A stretch of DNA of 39,806 nucleotides from an uncultured Gemmatimonadota bacterium (GCA_902805735.1 CADCTW010000177.1:1-39806), one strand, 5' to 3'. Positions 23,931 to 32,141 are shown, numbered from the stretch's first letter. The notes: a model not told the origin generated them from the letters alone. Made by a program: numbers and translations.

Positions 23931-24309
23931 GCTCCTGCTCGACACGAGCGTCATCATCGAGATGCTTGCGGGCGATGCGGCTGCGCAACGGACCGCTGTC
24001 GACGCCGAACAGGTGTTCGTACCCGTCACCGCTCTGGGTGAGCTTCTCTTCGGTGCCGAAAAGTCCCAGCGTCGCGAGGCCGAGATCGCCAAGATCGAAG
24101 CCCTCGTCGCGATCTATCCTTTGCTCCCCTGCCTCGAGGAGACCGCATACCAGTATGGCGAGATCCGGGACCATCTGCGCCAGAAAGGCCGCCCGATTCC
24201 GGACAACGACATCTGGATCGCCGCCATCGCGCAGCAGCACGACCTCACGGTAGCTACGCGTGACGCGCACTTCCAGTGGATCGACGATCTGGATCTGCTG
24301 GCCTGGTAA
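23920..24309 (+). CDS. vapC: VapC-family PIN-domain ribonuclease toxin
   Basis: The 129-residue product shows the PIN active-site acidic residues in order: LLLDTSVIIEM (first Asp, near residue 8), ALGELLFGA (Glu), PIPDNDIWIAAIAQQH (Asp pair) and LTVATRDAHFQWI (final Asp). VapC toxins cleave tRNA or rRNA and are inhibited by the partner upstream. The GTG start at 23920 overlaps the antitoxin gene by 11 bases, consistent with translational coupling. All catalytic residues are present and the length is typical, so it is likely active. It converges on the DUF6929-like gene, with an F1 palindrome at the junction. Confidence 0.9.
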   Translation: MPGKLLLDTSVIIEMLAGDAAAQRTAVDAEQVFVPVTALGELLFGAEKSQRREAEIAKIEALVAIYPLLPCLEETAYQYGEIRDHLRQKGRPIPDNDIWIAAIAQQHDLTVATRDAHFQWIDDLDLLAW

Positions 24310-24318
24310 ACAGCGGGG

Positions 24319-24382
24319 CTCACACAGAGACACAGAGGCACAGAGAAAACCTAATCTCTGTGCCTCTGTGTCTCTGTGTGAG
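24319..24382. repeat. F1 palindrome, copy k (convergent junction)
   Basis: Nearly perfect consensus copy; loop AAAACCTAA. It fills the space between the vapC stop (24309) and the stop of the next minus-strand gene (24389). Confidence 0.9.
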
Positions 24383-24388
24383 ATTCTT

Positions 24389-25396
24389 TTAGGCCGGCCA
24401 GCCGCCCGTGAGCTCGATCTCGCAGAGGTCGGAGGGGCGCTCGGGGTCGTCGGCGTCGACGACGGCCCAGAGGCGGTCGGGGCGGTCGCGCCAGAAGGCG
24501 ATCCCCTCCACCTTGCCGTCGAAGGGAGCGCCCGCGGCGTCCTGGAGCAGCGTCCAGCAGCCGCCTTGCTCGTCCAGGTAGCCGAGAACCGAGCCGGCCA
24601 CGCGGCCGTCGCGGGTGGCGTCCGGGGAGTCTTCCGCGGCGGCGCTGAAGTAGACCGTGCCGGCCCGCGCCGCGGCGTCGGTGAAGCCCAGGCGCAGGGT
24701 GTCGATGGCGTCCAGGTCGTGCTGCACCACATGGGTGGGTGGCGGCGGGGGGCCGGAGGGGTCCGCCAGGTAGGCGAGGAGCGCGGCCAGGGGGAGGTCG
24801 CACGAAGCGTCCACGGGGAGGTGGCCGTCGCGCGCGGCGCCGTTGCCGCGGTTGAATAGACGGACGATGCTGCCGACCAGCGCGGCGCCTTCGATGTTCA
24901 TCTCGCTCCCGCTGAAGCGCCGCTCGGCGCGCAGGAGCGAGTAGAGCGAGCGGGCATCCACCAGCTTCACCGACGGGTCGTCCGTCTCCAGGCGGCGCGC
25001 CACCAGGATGCGCTCGCGCACGGGCGTGGAACCGGAGCCGAAGGCCAGGAACACCTCGGCGCCCTCGTGGGGCACGGTGACGCACGCCTCCAGGTCCGCC
25101 TTGAGGTGCTTGTTGCCGCGCACGTCGTCGAACTGGCGCACACCCCCCTCCGCCGCCTCCAGCGCGATGGCACGGACATCCGCGGTGACGGGGTCCACCA
25201 GGGCCAGGAAGGCGGCATCGTCCTGCACCACGGCCAGCCGCTCCCCCACCCACGACACGCCGGAGCCCGCGCGCACGTGCGCCGGCCGGTCCTGCTCGGG
25301 GTCGGCGCCCCCCGCGTAGAGGAGCGGCGTGGCGCGGACCACGCGCGCCGTGAGCGCGGGGTCGGGGCGGATGGTGCCGGGCGTGGTGGGGTCCAT
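24389..25396 (-). CDS. Propeller-like protein, possibly DUF6929 family
   Basis: The 335-residue product has repeated strand-turn units with alternating hydrophobics (GSGVSWVGERLAVVQDDAAFLALVDP, AEVFLAFGSGSTPVRERILVARRLE, SVKLVDARSLYSLLRAERRFSGSEMNIEGAALVGSIVRLFNRGNG, GKVEGIAFWRDRPDRLWAVVDADD), suggesting a beta-propeller. I match it tentatively to DUF6929. The paired 'NIEGAALVGS' and 'KVEGIAFW' motifs resemble the GxE-type ligand sites of phytase-like or SdiA-regulated propellers. There is no signal peptide. It lies downstream of argH across an F1 palindrome, so it may be outside the arginine operon. Function is unknown. Confidence 0.6.
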   Translation of the reverse strand: MDPTTPGTIRPDPALTARVVRATPLLYAGGADPEQDRPAHVRAGSGVSWVGERLAVVQDDAAFLALVDPVTADVRAIALEAAEGGVRQFDDVRGNKHLKADLEACVTVPHEGAEVFLAFGSGSTPVRERILVARRLETDDPSVKLVDARSLYSLLRAERRFSGSEMNIEGAALVGSIVRLFNRGNGAARDGHLPVDASCDLPLAALLAYLADPSGPPPPPTHVVQHDLDAIDTLRLGFTDAAARAGTVYFSAAAEDSPDATRDGRVAGSVLGYLDEQGGCWTLLQDAAGAPFDGKVEGIAFWRDRPDRLWAVVDADDPERPSDLCEIELTGGWPA

Positions 25397-25429
25397 GAGC
25401 GCCGTTCTCCGCGAACCGCGTGCCGAAAT

Positions 25430-25477
25430 CTCACACAGAGGCACAGAGATTGGTTTTTCTCTGTGCCTCTGTGTGAG
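25430..25477. repeat. F1 palindrome, copy l
   Basis: Short but perfect stem (CACACAGAGGCACAGAGA with its complement, loop TTGGTTT), starting nine bases beyond the argH stop on the minus strand. Confidence 0.88.
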
Positions 25478-25485
25478 CCCTTGGT

Positions 25486-26898
25486 TCAGAGGACTCTGCG
25501 CAACGCCGCGATCTGCTCGCCGACCGCGTCCGGCGCGGTGCCGCCGATGCCCGCGCGCGCGGCCAGGGAGGCGGCGGGGGAGAAGAGGAGGGCGAAGTCG
25601 GCGTCCGCGAAGTGCGGCGAGGCCTCGGTGAAGGTGCGGCGGTCCAGCTCGTCCACGCGGCACCCCGTCTCTTCGGCGGTGCGCACGAGGCGGCCGACCG
25701 CGCCGTGGGCCTCGCGGAAGGGCACCCCGCGGCGCACCAGGAAGTCGGCCAGGTCCGTGGCCAGCATTCCGGCATCGACTGCGGCGGCGCAGCGCTCGGT
25801 GTTCAGCTCCAGCGTGCGCACCGTGCCCGAGACGGCGGGGAGGAGCGCCTCCAGGGTGTCGAAGGTGTCGAAGAGGGCCTCCTTGTCTTCCTGGAGGTCC
25901 TTGTTGTAGCCGGAGGGAAGGCCCTTCAGCACGCTGAGGATGGCCGTGAGGTTGCCGATGAGGCGGCCAGCCTTGCCGCGCGCCAGCTCCATCGCGTCCG
26001 GGTTGCGCTTCTGCGGCATCAGCGACGAGCCGGTGCTGAAGCGGTCGGAGAAGCGCACGAAGCCCCACTCGTGCGACCCGAACACCACCAGGTCCTCGGC
26101 CAGCCGCGACAGGTGCACGCCCACCGTGGCGCCCACGAAGAGCAGCTCCGCCACCCAGTCGCGGTCCGCCACCGCGTCGATGGAGTTGGGCGACACGGCG
26201 TGGAAGCCCAGCGTCTCCTTGAGCAGCACGCGGTCCACGGGGAAGGGGCACCCGGCGATGGCGCCGGACCCCAGCGGCAGCACGGCCGCGCGTTCGCGGG
26301 CCTGCCCCAGCCGCTCGCGGTCGCGCGCCAGCGGCCAGGCGTGCGACAGCAGCCAGTGCGCCGCCGAAACCGGCTGCGCGCGCTGCATGTGCGTGTACGA
26401 CGGCATCACGGTTCCGCGGTGCGCCTCCGCCTGCTCCAGCAGCGCGCGCTGGACGTCGCGGAGCGCCGCGTCCAGCCGCGCCGCCGCGCCGATGGCCCAC
26501 AGCCGCGCATCGGTGGCCACCTGGTCGTTCCTCGAACGCCCGGTGTGGAGCTTCCCGGCCACCTCCCCGGCCTCCTCGTACAGGAGGCGCTCGACGAGGG
26601 AGTGCACGTCCTCGTCCGGCGCCGCGCGCCACTCGTCCGCCGGCCACGCATCGAGGCGGGCGGCCACGCGGTCCAGCCCGGCCTGCAGCCGCAGCCACTC
26701 CGCGTGCGAGATCACCCCAGCCGCGGCGATGGCCGAGGCCCACGCCTGGCTCCCCGCCACGTCCTCGCGCCACAGGCGCATGTCCACCGGCAGCGAGCGG
26801 TTGAGCCGGTCCATCTCCGGCGCCGGCTCCGCGGCGAAGCGGCCGCCCCAGAGCCTCGGGGGCGGTGCGATCTCGAAGGTCGAGGCGGTGTTGGGCAT
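25486..26898 (-). CDS. argH: Argininosuccinate lyase
   Basis: ArgH splits argininosuccinate into arginine and fumarate, the last step of arginine synthesis. The 470-residue product has the family features: LWGGRFAAEPAPEMDRLNRSL at the N-terminus, DEDVHSLVE, KLHTGRSRNDQVATD, SYTHMQRAQPVSAAHW, and the fumarase/aspartase signature GSSLMPQKRNPDAMEL with the catalytic Ser in the flexible loop. Length is normal. ATG 26898 places MPNTASTFEIAPPPRLWGGRF in register; an open frame upstream runs into an F3 repeat and is ignored. It follows argG on the same strand after about 270 bases, most of it an F3 element, and needs argininosuccinate from ArgG, which is interrupted here. Confidence 0.95.
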   Translation of the reverse strand: MPNTASTFEIAPPPRLWGGRFAAEPAPEMDRLNRSLPVDMRLWREDVAGSQAWASAIAAAGVISHAEWLRLQAGLDRVAARLDAWPADEWRAAPDEDVHSLVERLLYEEAGEVAGKLHTGRSRNDQVATDARLWAIGAAARLDAALRDVQRALLEQAEAHRGTVMPSYTHMQRAQPVSAAHWLLSHAWPLARDRERLGQARERAAVLPLGSGAIAGCPFPVDRVLLKETLGFHAVSPNSIDAVADRDWVAELLFVGATVGVHLSRLAEDLVVFGSHEWGFVRFSDRFSTGSSLMPQKRNPDAMELARGKAGRLIGNLTAILSVLKGLPSGYNKDLQEDKEALFDTFDTLEALLPAVSGTVRTLELNTERCAAAVDAGMLATDLADFLVRRGVPFREAHGAVGRLVRTAEETGCRVDELDRRTFTEASPHFADADFALLFSPAASLAARAGIGGTAPDAVGEQIAALRRVL

Positions 26899-26962
26899 CG
26901 GTGCGTTTCCCGGACGACGGTGGAAGAGTGCGTGCGTTGGTGCGTTGGGACCGGCCGGAAGG

Positions 26963-27158
26963 GGGGCCCTCACCCCCCCCGACCCCCCACTCTCCCGATA
27001 ACGGGAGAGGGGGGGCGCATCTTCTGTGTCTGCGCGCGGACCAGCCATTGCCCTCGCCGCAGCCCCATGAAACCTCGGGTGCGGCTGGATGGCTGGAGTG
27101 CGCCCCCCTCCCCCAGCGGTTTGGGGGAGGGGGGTCGGGGGGGTGAGGGCCCCCCGAG
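26963..27158. repeat. F3 composite hairpin element, copy d
   Basis: Complete copy between argG and argH. Left end CCCTCACC...CTCTCCCG/CGGGAGAG, then GCGCATCTTCTGTGTCTGCG; right end GGATGGCTGGAGTGCGCC, then CTCCCCCA/TGGGGGAG and GGTGAGGGCC. It separates two genes that would otherwise be closely linked in the arg operon. Confidence 0.8.
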
Positions 27159-27166
27159 GTCGCGGC

Positions 27167-28375
27167 TCAGACCTGTGCCGCTTCCTGGGCCTTCAGCGCG
27201 GCGACGCGCATGGGGAGGCCGTAGAGGCGGATGAAGCCGGCGGCGTCGGCCTGGTTGTAGACGTCGTCCTCTCCAAAGGTGACGAAGCGCTCGTCGTAGA
27301 GGGAGAAGGGCGAGGTGCGGCCAGCGACCGTGTGGGTGCCGCGGTACAGCTTGAGGCGCACGTCGCCCGTGACGCGCTGCTGCGTCACGTCCACCAGCGC
27401 GTACAGGGCGGCGCGCTCGGTGGTCCACCAGCGGCCCTCGTACACCAGGTCCGCGTAGCGCGGGGCCAGGGCGTCCTTGAGGGCCAGCGTGCGGCGGTCC
27501 AGCACGAGCTGCTACAGCTCCGAGTGCGCGGCGAAGAGCAGGGTGCCGCCGGGCGTCTCGTAGATTCCGCGGCTCTTCATCCCCACCAGCCGGTCCTCCA
27601 CCAGGTCGATGCGCCCCACCCCGTGCACCCCGCCGATCTCGTTGAGCCGCTCCAGCAGCGCCACGGGCGACAGCGCCTCGCCGTCCACGGCCACGGGGGT
27701 GCCCTCGTCGAAGGTGATCGTCACGTACTCCGCCCTGGCCGGCGCGTCTTCCGGCGAGCGGGTCATGAGGAAGAGGTCCTCGGTGGGCTCGTAGTTGGGG
27801 TCTTCCAGCGGCCCGCCCTCGTGGCTCACGTGCCAGATGTTGCGGTCGCGGGAGTAGATCTTCTCCCGGGTCGCGGCCACCTGGATGCCGTGCAGCGCCG
27901 CGTAGTCCAGCGCGTCCTCGCGCGAGCGGATGTCCCACTCCCGCCAGGGCGCCACCACCTTCATCTCCGGCGCCAGGGCGGCGTAGGTGAGCTCGAAGCG
28001 CACCTGGTCGTTGCCCTTCCCCGTGCACCCGTGCGCCAGCACGCCCGCCCCGATCTTCTGCGCCACGGCCACCTGCCGCTGCGCGATGATGGGCCGCGCC
28101 ATCGACGTCCCCAGCAGGTACTTGCGGTTGTACGTGGCCCCCGCCCGCAGCGTCGGCCACACGAACCCGGTGAGGAACTCCTCGCGCAGGTCCTCCACGT
28201 AGCACGACTTGGCCCCGGACGCGAGCGCCTTGGCCTGCAGCCCGTCCAGCTCATCCCCCTGCCCCACGTCGCCCGCCACGCACACCACCTCGGCGTCGTA
28301 GTGCTCGCGCAGCCAGGGCACGATGATGGAAGTGTCGAGTCCGCCGGAATAGGCGAGGACGATGGTCTGGGGCAT
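27167..28375 (-). pseudogene. argG: Argininosuccinate synthase interrupted by an in-frame TAG
   Basis: ArgG joins citrulline and aspartate using ATP to form argininosuccinate. The frame from ATG 28375 carries the family motifs ([19 protein letters not shown]-loop, [71 protein letters not shown]) and stops at TAG 27514-27512 (codon 288) after AAHSEL. The same frame then continues unbroken for 114 codons with normal ArgG sequence (LVLDRRTLALKDALAPRYADLVYEGRWWTTER ... DAAGFIRLYGLPMRVAALKAQ). Relatives usually have Glu at the stop position (ELESL-type), so GAG to TAG is the simplest change. There is no frameshift or other damage. It could be a recent nonsense mutation, a sequencing error, suppression, or reinitiation at GTG 27505. 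Confidence 0.88.
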
Positions 28376-28429
28376 GGTCGGGATCTCCGGGTTTATGGGG
28401 GGCGGATGGTTTCCGCTCGATGTCAGGGG

Positions 28430-28540
28430 AGTGCCTAGTGCCTAGTGCCGAGTGCCTAGTAACAGAAGACGAGGGCTGAGTGCTGAGTCGCGCCCTGAAC
28501 TGCAGTTACTAGGCACTAGGCACTAGGCACTAGGCACTTC
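28430..28540. repeat. F2 inverted repeat, copy a
   Basis: The left arm repeats GTGCCTAGTGCCGAGTGCCT and ends AGTAAC; the right arm reads GTTACTAGGCACTAGGCAC with two extra units. About 40 bases separate them, including TGAACTGCAGT. The right arm overlaps the argA stop codon (28523-28525). No gene lies between the arms. Confidence 0.82.
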
Positions 28541-29050
28541 TTTCACCACTGCAATCTCGTCACACTTCTCCAGCTTCGCGCAGCCGCGGCAGTCCGCCCA
28601 CACCTTCAGGGGGAACATCTCCTTGGGGACGGTGCGGTAGCCCTGCTTGTGGAAGAAGACGTCCTGCAGCGTGAGGGCGAAGACGGTGCCGATGCCGTGC
28701 GCCTCGGCCTCCGCCTCCACGGCGGCGACCAGCTTGCGGCCCACGCCCATGCCGTGCGCGCACTCGTCCACGGCAAGCGAGGCCAGCTCGGCAAGCTGCG
28801 GCGTGTAGACGCGCAGGGCCGCGCACCCCAGCAGCCGCCCCTCGGAATCGAGGGCGACCACGAACTCGCGAAAGGTGCGCGAGAGCTGGACGATGGTCTT
28901 GTGCAGCATGAGCTGCCGGTCCGCGAAGCCGTTGATCAGCCGCTCGATCTGCGCCACGTCCGAAAGCCGCGCCGTGCGCACGGTCACCTCCGCCTCCACC
29001 GTGGTTCCACTGGGCACCAGGCACTCGGCACTGGGGACTGCGGTCATCAT
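28523..29050 (-). CDS. argA: Amino-acid N-acetyltransferase, short GNAT-type N-acetylglutamate synthase
   Basis: The 175-residue product is a single GNAT domain: VRTARLSDVAQIERLINGFADRQLMLHKTI, LLGCAALRVYTPQLAELASLAVDECAHGMGVGRKLVAAVEAEA (acetyl-CoA pyrophosphate loop), VFALTLQDVFFHKQGYRTV, and a C-terminal PLKVWADCRGCAKLEKCDEIAVV typical of stand-alone NAGS proteins with paired cysteines. It would acetylate glutamate, the first step of arginine synthesis. ATG 29050 overlaps the argD stop (TGATG). Both ends look altered by F2 repeats: residues [10 protein letters not shown] near the start and VPSA plus the stop at the end are read from F2-type sequence. The enzymatic core is intact, so activity is expected. 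Confidence 0.85.
   Translation of the reverse strand: MMTAVPSAECLVPSGTTVEAEVTVRTARLSDVAQIERLINGFADRQLMLHKTIVQLSRTFREFVVALDSEGRLLGCAALRVYTPQLAELASLAVDECAHGMGVGRKLVAAVEAEAEAHGIGTVFALTLQDVFFHKQGYRTVPKEMFPLKVWADCRGCAKLEKCDEIAVVKEVPSA
29007..29043. repeat. F2 half copy b inside the argA N-terminus
   Basis: GGGCACCAGGCACTCGGCAC followed by TGGGGACTGCGG is a single F2 arm. It is translated in frame as part of the ArgA N-terminus. Confidence 0.68.
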
Positions 29051-30228
29051 CACAGCACCTCGTCCAGGAGGTCGATTCCACGCCGCAGCTCGTCGTCCGA
29101 GACCACCAGCGGCGGGAGGATGCGCACCACGTCGGGGCCCGCGGTGCAGAGCAGCAGTCCGGCTTCCAGGGCGCGCGCCACCACCCCGGCGGCCGAGCCC
29201 TCCACTTCCACGCCCCAGATCATCCCCGCGCCGCGCACGTCGCGCACGCGCGGGTTGCTCAGCGCCAGCGCCCCCAGGTGGTTGGCCAGCTCGTGCGACT
29301 TGCGGCGCACCTCGGCCAGGAACGAGGGGTCGCCGATCTTGCGGCAGGCGGCCAGGGCGGCGCTCGCCACCAGCGGCCCCCCGCCAAAGGTGGTGCCATG
29401 GTCCCCCGGCTGCATCGCCGCGGCGACGCGCTCCGTCATCAGCACGGCGCCCATGGGAAGGCCGCCGGCCAGCGGCTTGGCCAGCGTCATCAGGTCGGGG
29501 GCGACGCCGGCGGGCTCGTGCGCCCACAGGTGGCCCGTGCGCCCCAGTCCCACCTGCACCTCGTCGAACACCAGCAGCGCCCCGGCGGCGTCGCACAGCG
29601 CGCGCAGCGCCTGCAGGAAGCCCGGCTTCACGGGGAGGACGCCGCCCTCCGCCTGGATGGGCTCGATGAGCACGGCGGCCACGGTGCCGCCCGCCAGCAG
29701 CTTCGCCACGCCGTCCACGTCGTCCACGCCCGCGAAGTGCACCCCCGGCATCAGGGGGGCGAAGGGGGCCTGGTAGGCCGGGCGGTCGGTCGCGGCCAGC
29801 GCGCCCATGGTGCGCCCGTGGAAGCCGCCGCGGAAGGCGATCACGTCCGTGCGGCCGTCGTGCCCCAGCGAGCGGGCCCAGCGGCGCGCGAACTTGAGGG
29901 CGCCCTCGGTTGCCTCCGCGCCGGAGTTGCAGAAGAAGACACGGTCCGCGAAGGAGTGCTCCACCAGCCACTCGGCCAGCTCCGCCGCCGGCCGCGTGCG
30001 GAAGAGGTTGGAGGTGTGCACGACGCCGGCGTCCAGCGCGGCGCGGATGGCCGCGGCCACGTCGGGGTCGCCATGGCCCAGGGCGTTCACCGCGATCCCG
30101 CTGGTGAAGTCCAGGAACCGGTCGCCCTCTTCGGACACCAGCCAGGCCCGCTCGCCCGCCACGAAGACGGGTCCCGCCGGGCGGTACACGCCCAGCAGCG
30201 CGCTCGTGTCCGGAGTCGCCGCCGTCAT
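29050..30228 (-). CDS. argD: Acetylornithine aminotransferase
   Basis: ArgD transfers the amino group from glutamate to N-acetylglutamate semialdehyde, giving N-acetylornithine, with PLP. The product (392 residues from the chosen start) has the class-III motifs DFTSGIAVNALGHGDPDV, FFCNSGAEATEGALKFAR, FRGGFHGRTMGALAAT, EPIQAEGGV, LVFDEVQVGLGRTG (PLP-ring Asp) and LAKPLAGGLPMGAV with the Schiff-base Lys251. ATG 30228 is preferred over ATG 30234: it shares ATGA with the argB stop and has GGGAG at ideal spacing, while the other has too short a gap. The 3' end overlaps argA by one base. It forms the third gene of argC-argB-argD-argA. Confidence 0.93.
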   Translation of the reverse strand: MTAATPDTSALLGVYRPAGPVFVAGERAWLVSEEGDRFLDFTSGIAVNALGHGDPDVAAAIRAALDAGVVHTSNLFRTRPAAELAEWLVEHSFADRVFFCNSGAEATEGALKFARRWARSLGHDGRTDVIAFRGGFHGRTMGALAATDRPAYQAPFAPLMPGVHFAGVDDVDGVAKLLAGGTVAAVLIEPIQAEGGVLPVKPGFLQALRALCDAAGALLVFDEVQVGLGRTGHLWAHEPAGVAPDLMTLAKPLAGGLPMGAVLMTERVAAAMQPGDHGTTFGGGPLVASAALAACRKIGDPSFLAEVRRKSHELANHLGALALSNPRVRDVRGAGMIWGVEVEGSAAGVVARALEAGLLLCTAGPDVVRILPPLVVSDDELRRGIDLLDEVL

Positions 30229-31004
30229 CCCCATGCTCCCTCCGGGGTCGTTGCCCGCCAGGTCGCGTGCACGCGGGTTCCCGCGGACGCGTCCCCCAGC
30301 ATCTCAACTCCGCCGATCCTCACGGCCCCCACCCCCGCCTTCGCAGCCCGCGCCGCCGCGCGCAGCTTGGGCGCCATCCCCCCCGCGGCCGTGCCGTCGG
30401 CGATCAGCGCCTCCACCTCGCTGGCCTCCATCGCGGCCAGCACGCTCCCCTCGCGCAGCACGCCGGGTACGTTGGATACGAAGAGGAGCTCGCCGGCCTC
30501 CATCGCCGCGGCCACCGCCGCCGCCGCGTCGTCCGCGTTGACGTTGAGCGCGCGCCCGTCCGGCCCGCGCGACACGGGCGACACCACGGGGACGAGCCCC
30601 TGGGCGATCCACCCGTGCAGCAGCCCCGCGCGCACCCGCCGCACCTCGCCGATGCGCCCCATGGCCCCGCCGCGCGCCACCTCGGCCTCGATCAGCGCGC
30701 CGTCCTCGCCGGAGACGCCCACCGCGTCCACGCCGGCCGTGAGCAGGGCGGAGGCGATGCGCTTGTTGACCAGGCCGCTGAGCACCATGGCGACGGCGCG
30801 CATCCCGTCGTCGGTGGTCACGCGCAGCCCGTCGATCCACTCCGGCTCCACCCCCAGCAGGCGCTGGAGCCCGGTGACCTCCTTGCCGCCGCCGTGCACC
30901 AGCACCGTGGCCCCCGCCCGCTTCGCCACCGCCGCGGCCAGCGCCGCCAGCCACTCGCGGTCGTCCGCCTCGTTGCCGCCCAGCTTGATGACGGCGACGC
31001 TCAC
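30225..31004 (-). CDS. argB: Acetylglutamate kinase
   Basis: ArgB phosphorylates N-acetylglutamate. The 259-residue amino-acid-kinase fold shows VAVIKLGGNEAD (phosphate loop), VLVHGGGKEVTGLQRLLGVEPEWIDGLRVTTDDGMRAVAMVLSGLVNKRIASAL, VGVSGEDGALIEAE, LVPVVSPVSRGPDGRALNVNADDAAAAVAAAM and ELLFVSNVPGVLREG with GGMAPKL. GTG 31004 shares GTGA with the argC stop. No N-terminal extension typical of arginine-inhibited ArgB is present, so feedback control may act elsewhere. LysW is not seen nearby, so the classical acetylated pathway is likely. Confidence 0.93.
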   Translation of the reverse strand: MSVAVIKLGGNEADDREWLAALAAAVAKRAGATVLVHGGGKEVTGLQRLLGVEPEWIDGLRVTTDDGMRAVAMVLSGLVNKRIASALLTAGVDAVGVSGEDGALIEAEVARGGAMGRIGEVRRVRAGLLHGWIAQGLVPVVSPVSRGPDGRALNVNADDAAAAVAAAMEAGELLFVSNVPGVLREGSVLAAMEASEVEALIADGTAAGGMAPKLRAAARAAKAGVGAVRIGGVEMLGDASAGTRVHATWRATTPEGAWG

Positions 31005-31993
31005 GCCAACCCCTCGGCCTCGTCCAGCCCGAACATCAGGTTCACGTTCTGCACGGCCTGCCCGGCGGCGCCCTTGAGCAGGTTGTCGATGGCCGCCACC
31101 ACCGTCAGCATCGGCGCGGAGACCCCGGCCACCGGCGTCACCCCGATGGCGACGCGGTTGGTGCCCACGACGTCCGCCAGCGTGGGCGCGCGGTCCTCCA
31201 TCACCTCCACGAAGGGCTCGGCGGCGTACGCGTCCCGCCAGGGCGCCGCCGCGTCGTCCAGCGGCTCGCGCAGGGTGACGTGGATGGTTTCCAGGATGCC
31301 GCGCCGCACGGGGAGCAGGTGGGGGGTGAAGACCAGCTCCGGCGCCGCGCCCCCGTTCATCCGCGCCCCCTGGTCGCGCATCTCGGCCAGGTGGCGGTGC
31401 GTGTTCCCCAGTCCATAGGCGCGGAAGTCCTCCGCCACCTCGCCGAACAGGTACTCGCGCTTCGCCGCCCGCCCGGCCCCCGTTACCCCGGACGCGGCGT
31501 TGACGATCACCGGCCCCGCCACGTTCCCCGCGCACAGCAGCGGCGCCAGCGCCAGCAGGGCGGCCGTGGGATAGCACCCCGGGTTCGCCACCACGGCCGC
31601 CCCGCGGATGCGCTCGCGGTGCAGCTCGGGGAGCCCGTACACCGCGCCCCGCGCCCACTCCGGCGTCTCGTCGCCCGGCACGCGCAGGTCGGCCGAGAGG
31701 TCCACCACCCTGGCGCCCGCCTCGCGCGCCTTCCCCGCCCAGCGCGCGGACTCGCCGTGCGGAAGGCAGCAGAGCACCACGTCGCAGGCGGCCAGCTCCG
31801 CATCCTCGAGCCGCACCAGGGGCACCTCCGGCGCGCCGCGCACCACCCGGGACAGCATCGCCCCCGCTTCGCTCTGAGAGCTTGCGAGGGCGAGGGCCGC
31901 CCCAGGGTGCTTCGCCAGGAGCCGCACCGCCTCCTGGCCCGCGTAGCCGGTTGCGCCCAGGACTCCAACCCGGACGCGAGAGAATCCATTCAT
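31001..31993 (-). CDS. argC: N-acetyl-gamma-glutamyl-phosphate reductase
   Basis: ArgC reduces N-acetylglutamyl phosphate with NADPH. The 330-residue product has the Rossmann motif VGVLGATGYAGQEAVRLLAKHP (about 9-30), VVLCCLPHGES, VVDLSADLRV, the active-site segment VVANPGCYPTAALLAL with nucleophile Cys140, NAASGVTGAGR, NTHRHLAEM, FTPHLLPVRRGI and the end PMLTVVAAIDNLLKGAAGQAVQNVNLMFG. It is the first gene of the arginine operon (argC-argB-argD-argA, then argG and argH). A strong promoter-like site ends seven bases before the ATG, with no Shine-Dalgarno sequence between, suggesting a leaderless message. Confidence 0.95.
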   Translation of the reverse strand: MNGFSRVRVGVLGATGYAGQEAVRLLAKHPGAALALASSQSEAGAMLSRVVRGAPEVPLVRLEDAELAACDVVLCCLPHGESARWAGKAREAGARVVDLSADLRVPGDETPEWARGAVYGLPELHRERIRGAAVVANPGCYPTAALLALAPLLCAGNVAGPVIVNAASGVTGAGRAAKREYLFGEVAEDFRAYGLGNTHRHLAEMRDQGARMNGGAAPELVFTPHLLPVRRGILETIHVTLREPLDDAAAPWRDAYAAEPFVEVMEDRAPTLADVVGTNRVAIGVTPVAGVSAPMLTVVAAIDNLLKGAAGQAVQNVNLMFGLDEAEGLA

Positions 31994-32000
31994 TGTTTAG

Positions 32001-32029
32001 AATATAAAACCACTCCTCTGCATAGTCAA
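32001..32029 (-). promoter_or_regulatory. Strong sigma-70-type promoter of the arg operon
   Basis: Minus strand: TTGACT (32029-32024), exactly 17 bases, TATATT (32006-32001), then CTAAACA and the argC ATG at 31993. This is the best promoter match in the window and lies in an AT-rich patch. The predicted transcription start coincides with the ATG. I see no convincing ArgR-type operator. Confidence 0.72.
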
Positions 32030-32049
32030 CCACTTATACGGATCGTCTC

Positions 32050-32085
32050 GTCCGTTCTCTGTGCCTCTGTGTCTCTGTGTGAGAT
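32050..32085. repeat. F1 half copy m (divergent gap)
   Basis: Only the CTCTGTGCCTCTGTGTCTC-type arm is present, between the argC promoter and the dehydrogenase gene. No left arm is found. Confidence 0.75.
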
Positions 32086-32141
32086 TCTTGCAACACGCCT
32101 CCACCTGGACACGGCGGGCAAACGGCGACGGGGAGGCCGGG

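Noticed and set aside
24114..24341. 75-residue minus-strand frame opposite vapC
   Set aside because: Antisense to a gene with complete PIN motifs; no features of its own.
27512..27514. Genome-wide TAG recoding as explanation for argG
   Set aside because: TAG ends several normal genes in the window, including lipA and the D15-like gene, so it works as a stop.
29050..31993. LysW-dependent (AAA-type) lysine/arginine pathway
   Set aside because: No LysW or LysX-like gene is seen; argA of GNAT type and classical ArgB/ArgC fit the acetylated arginine route.
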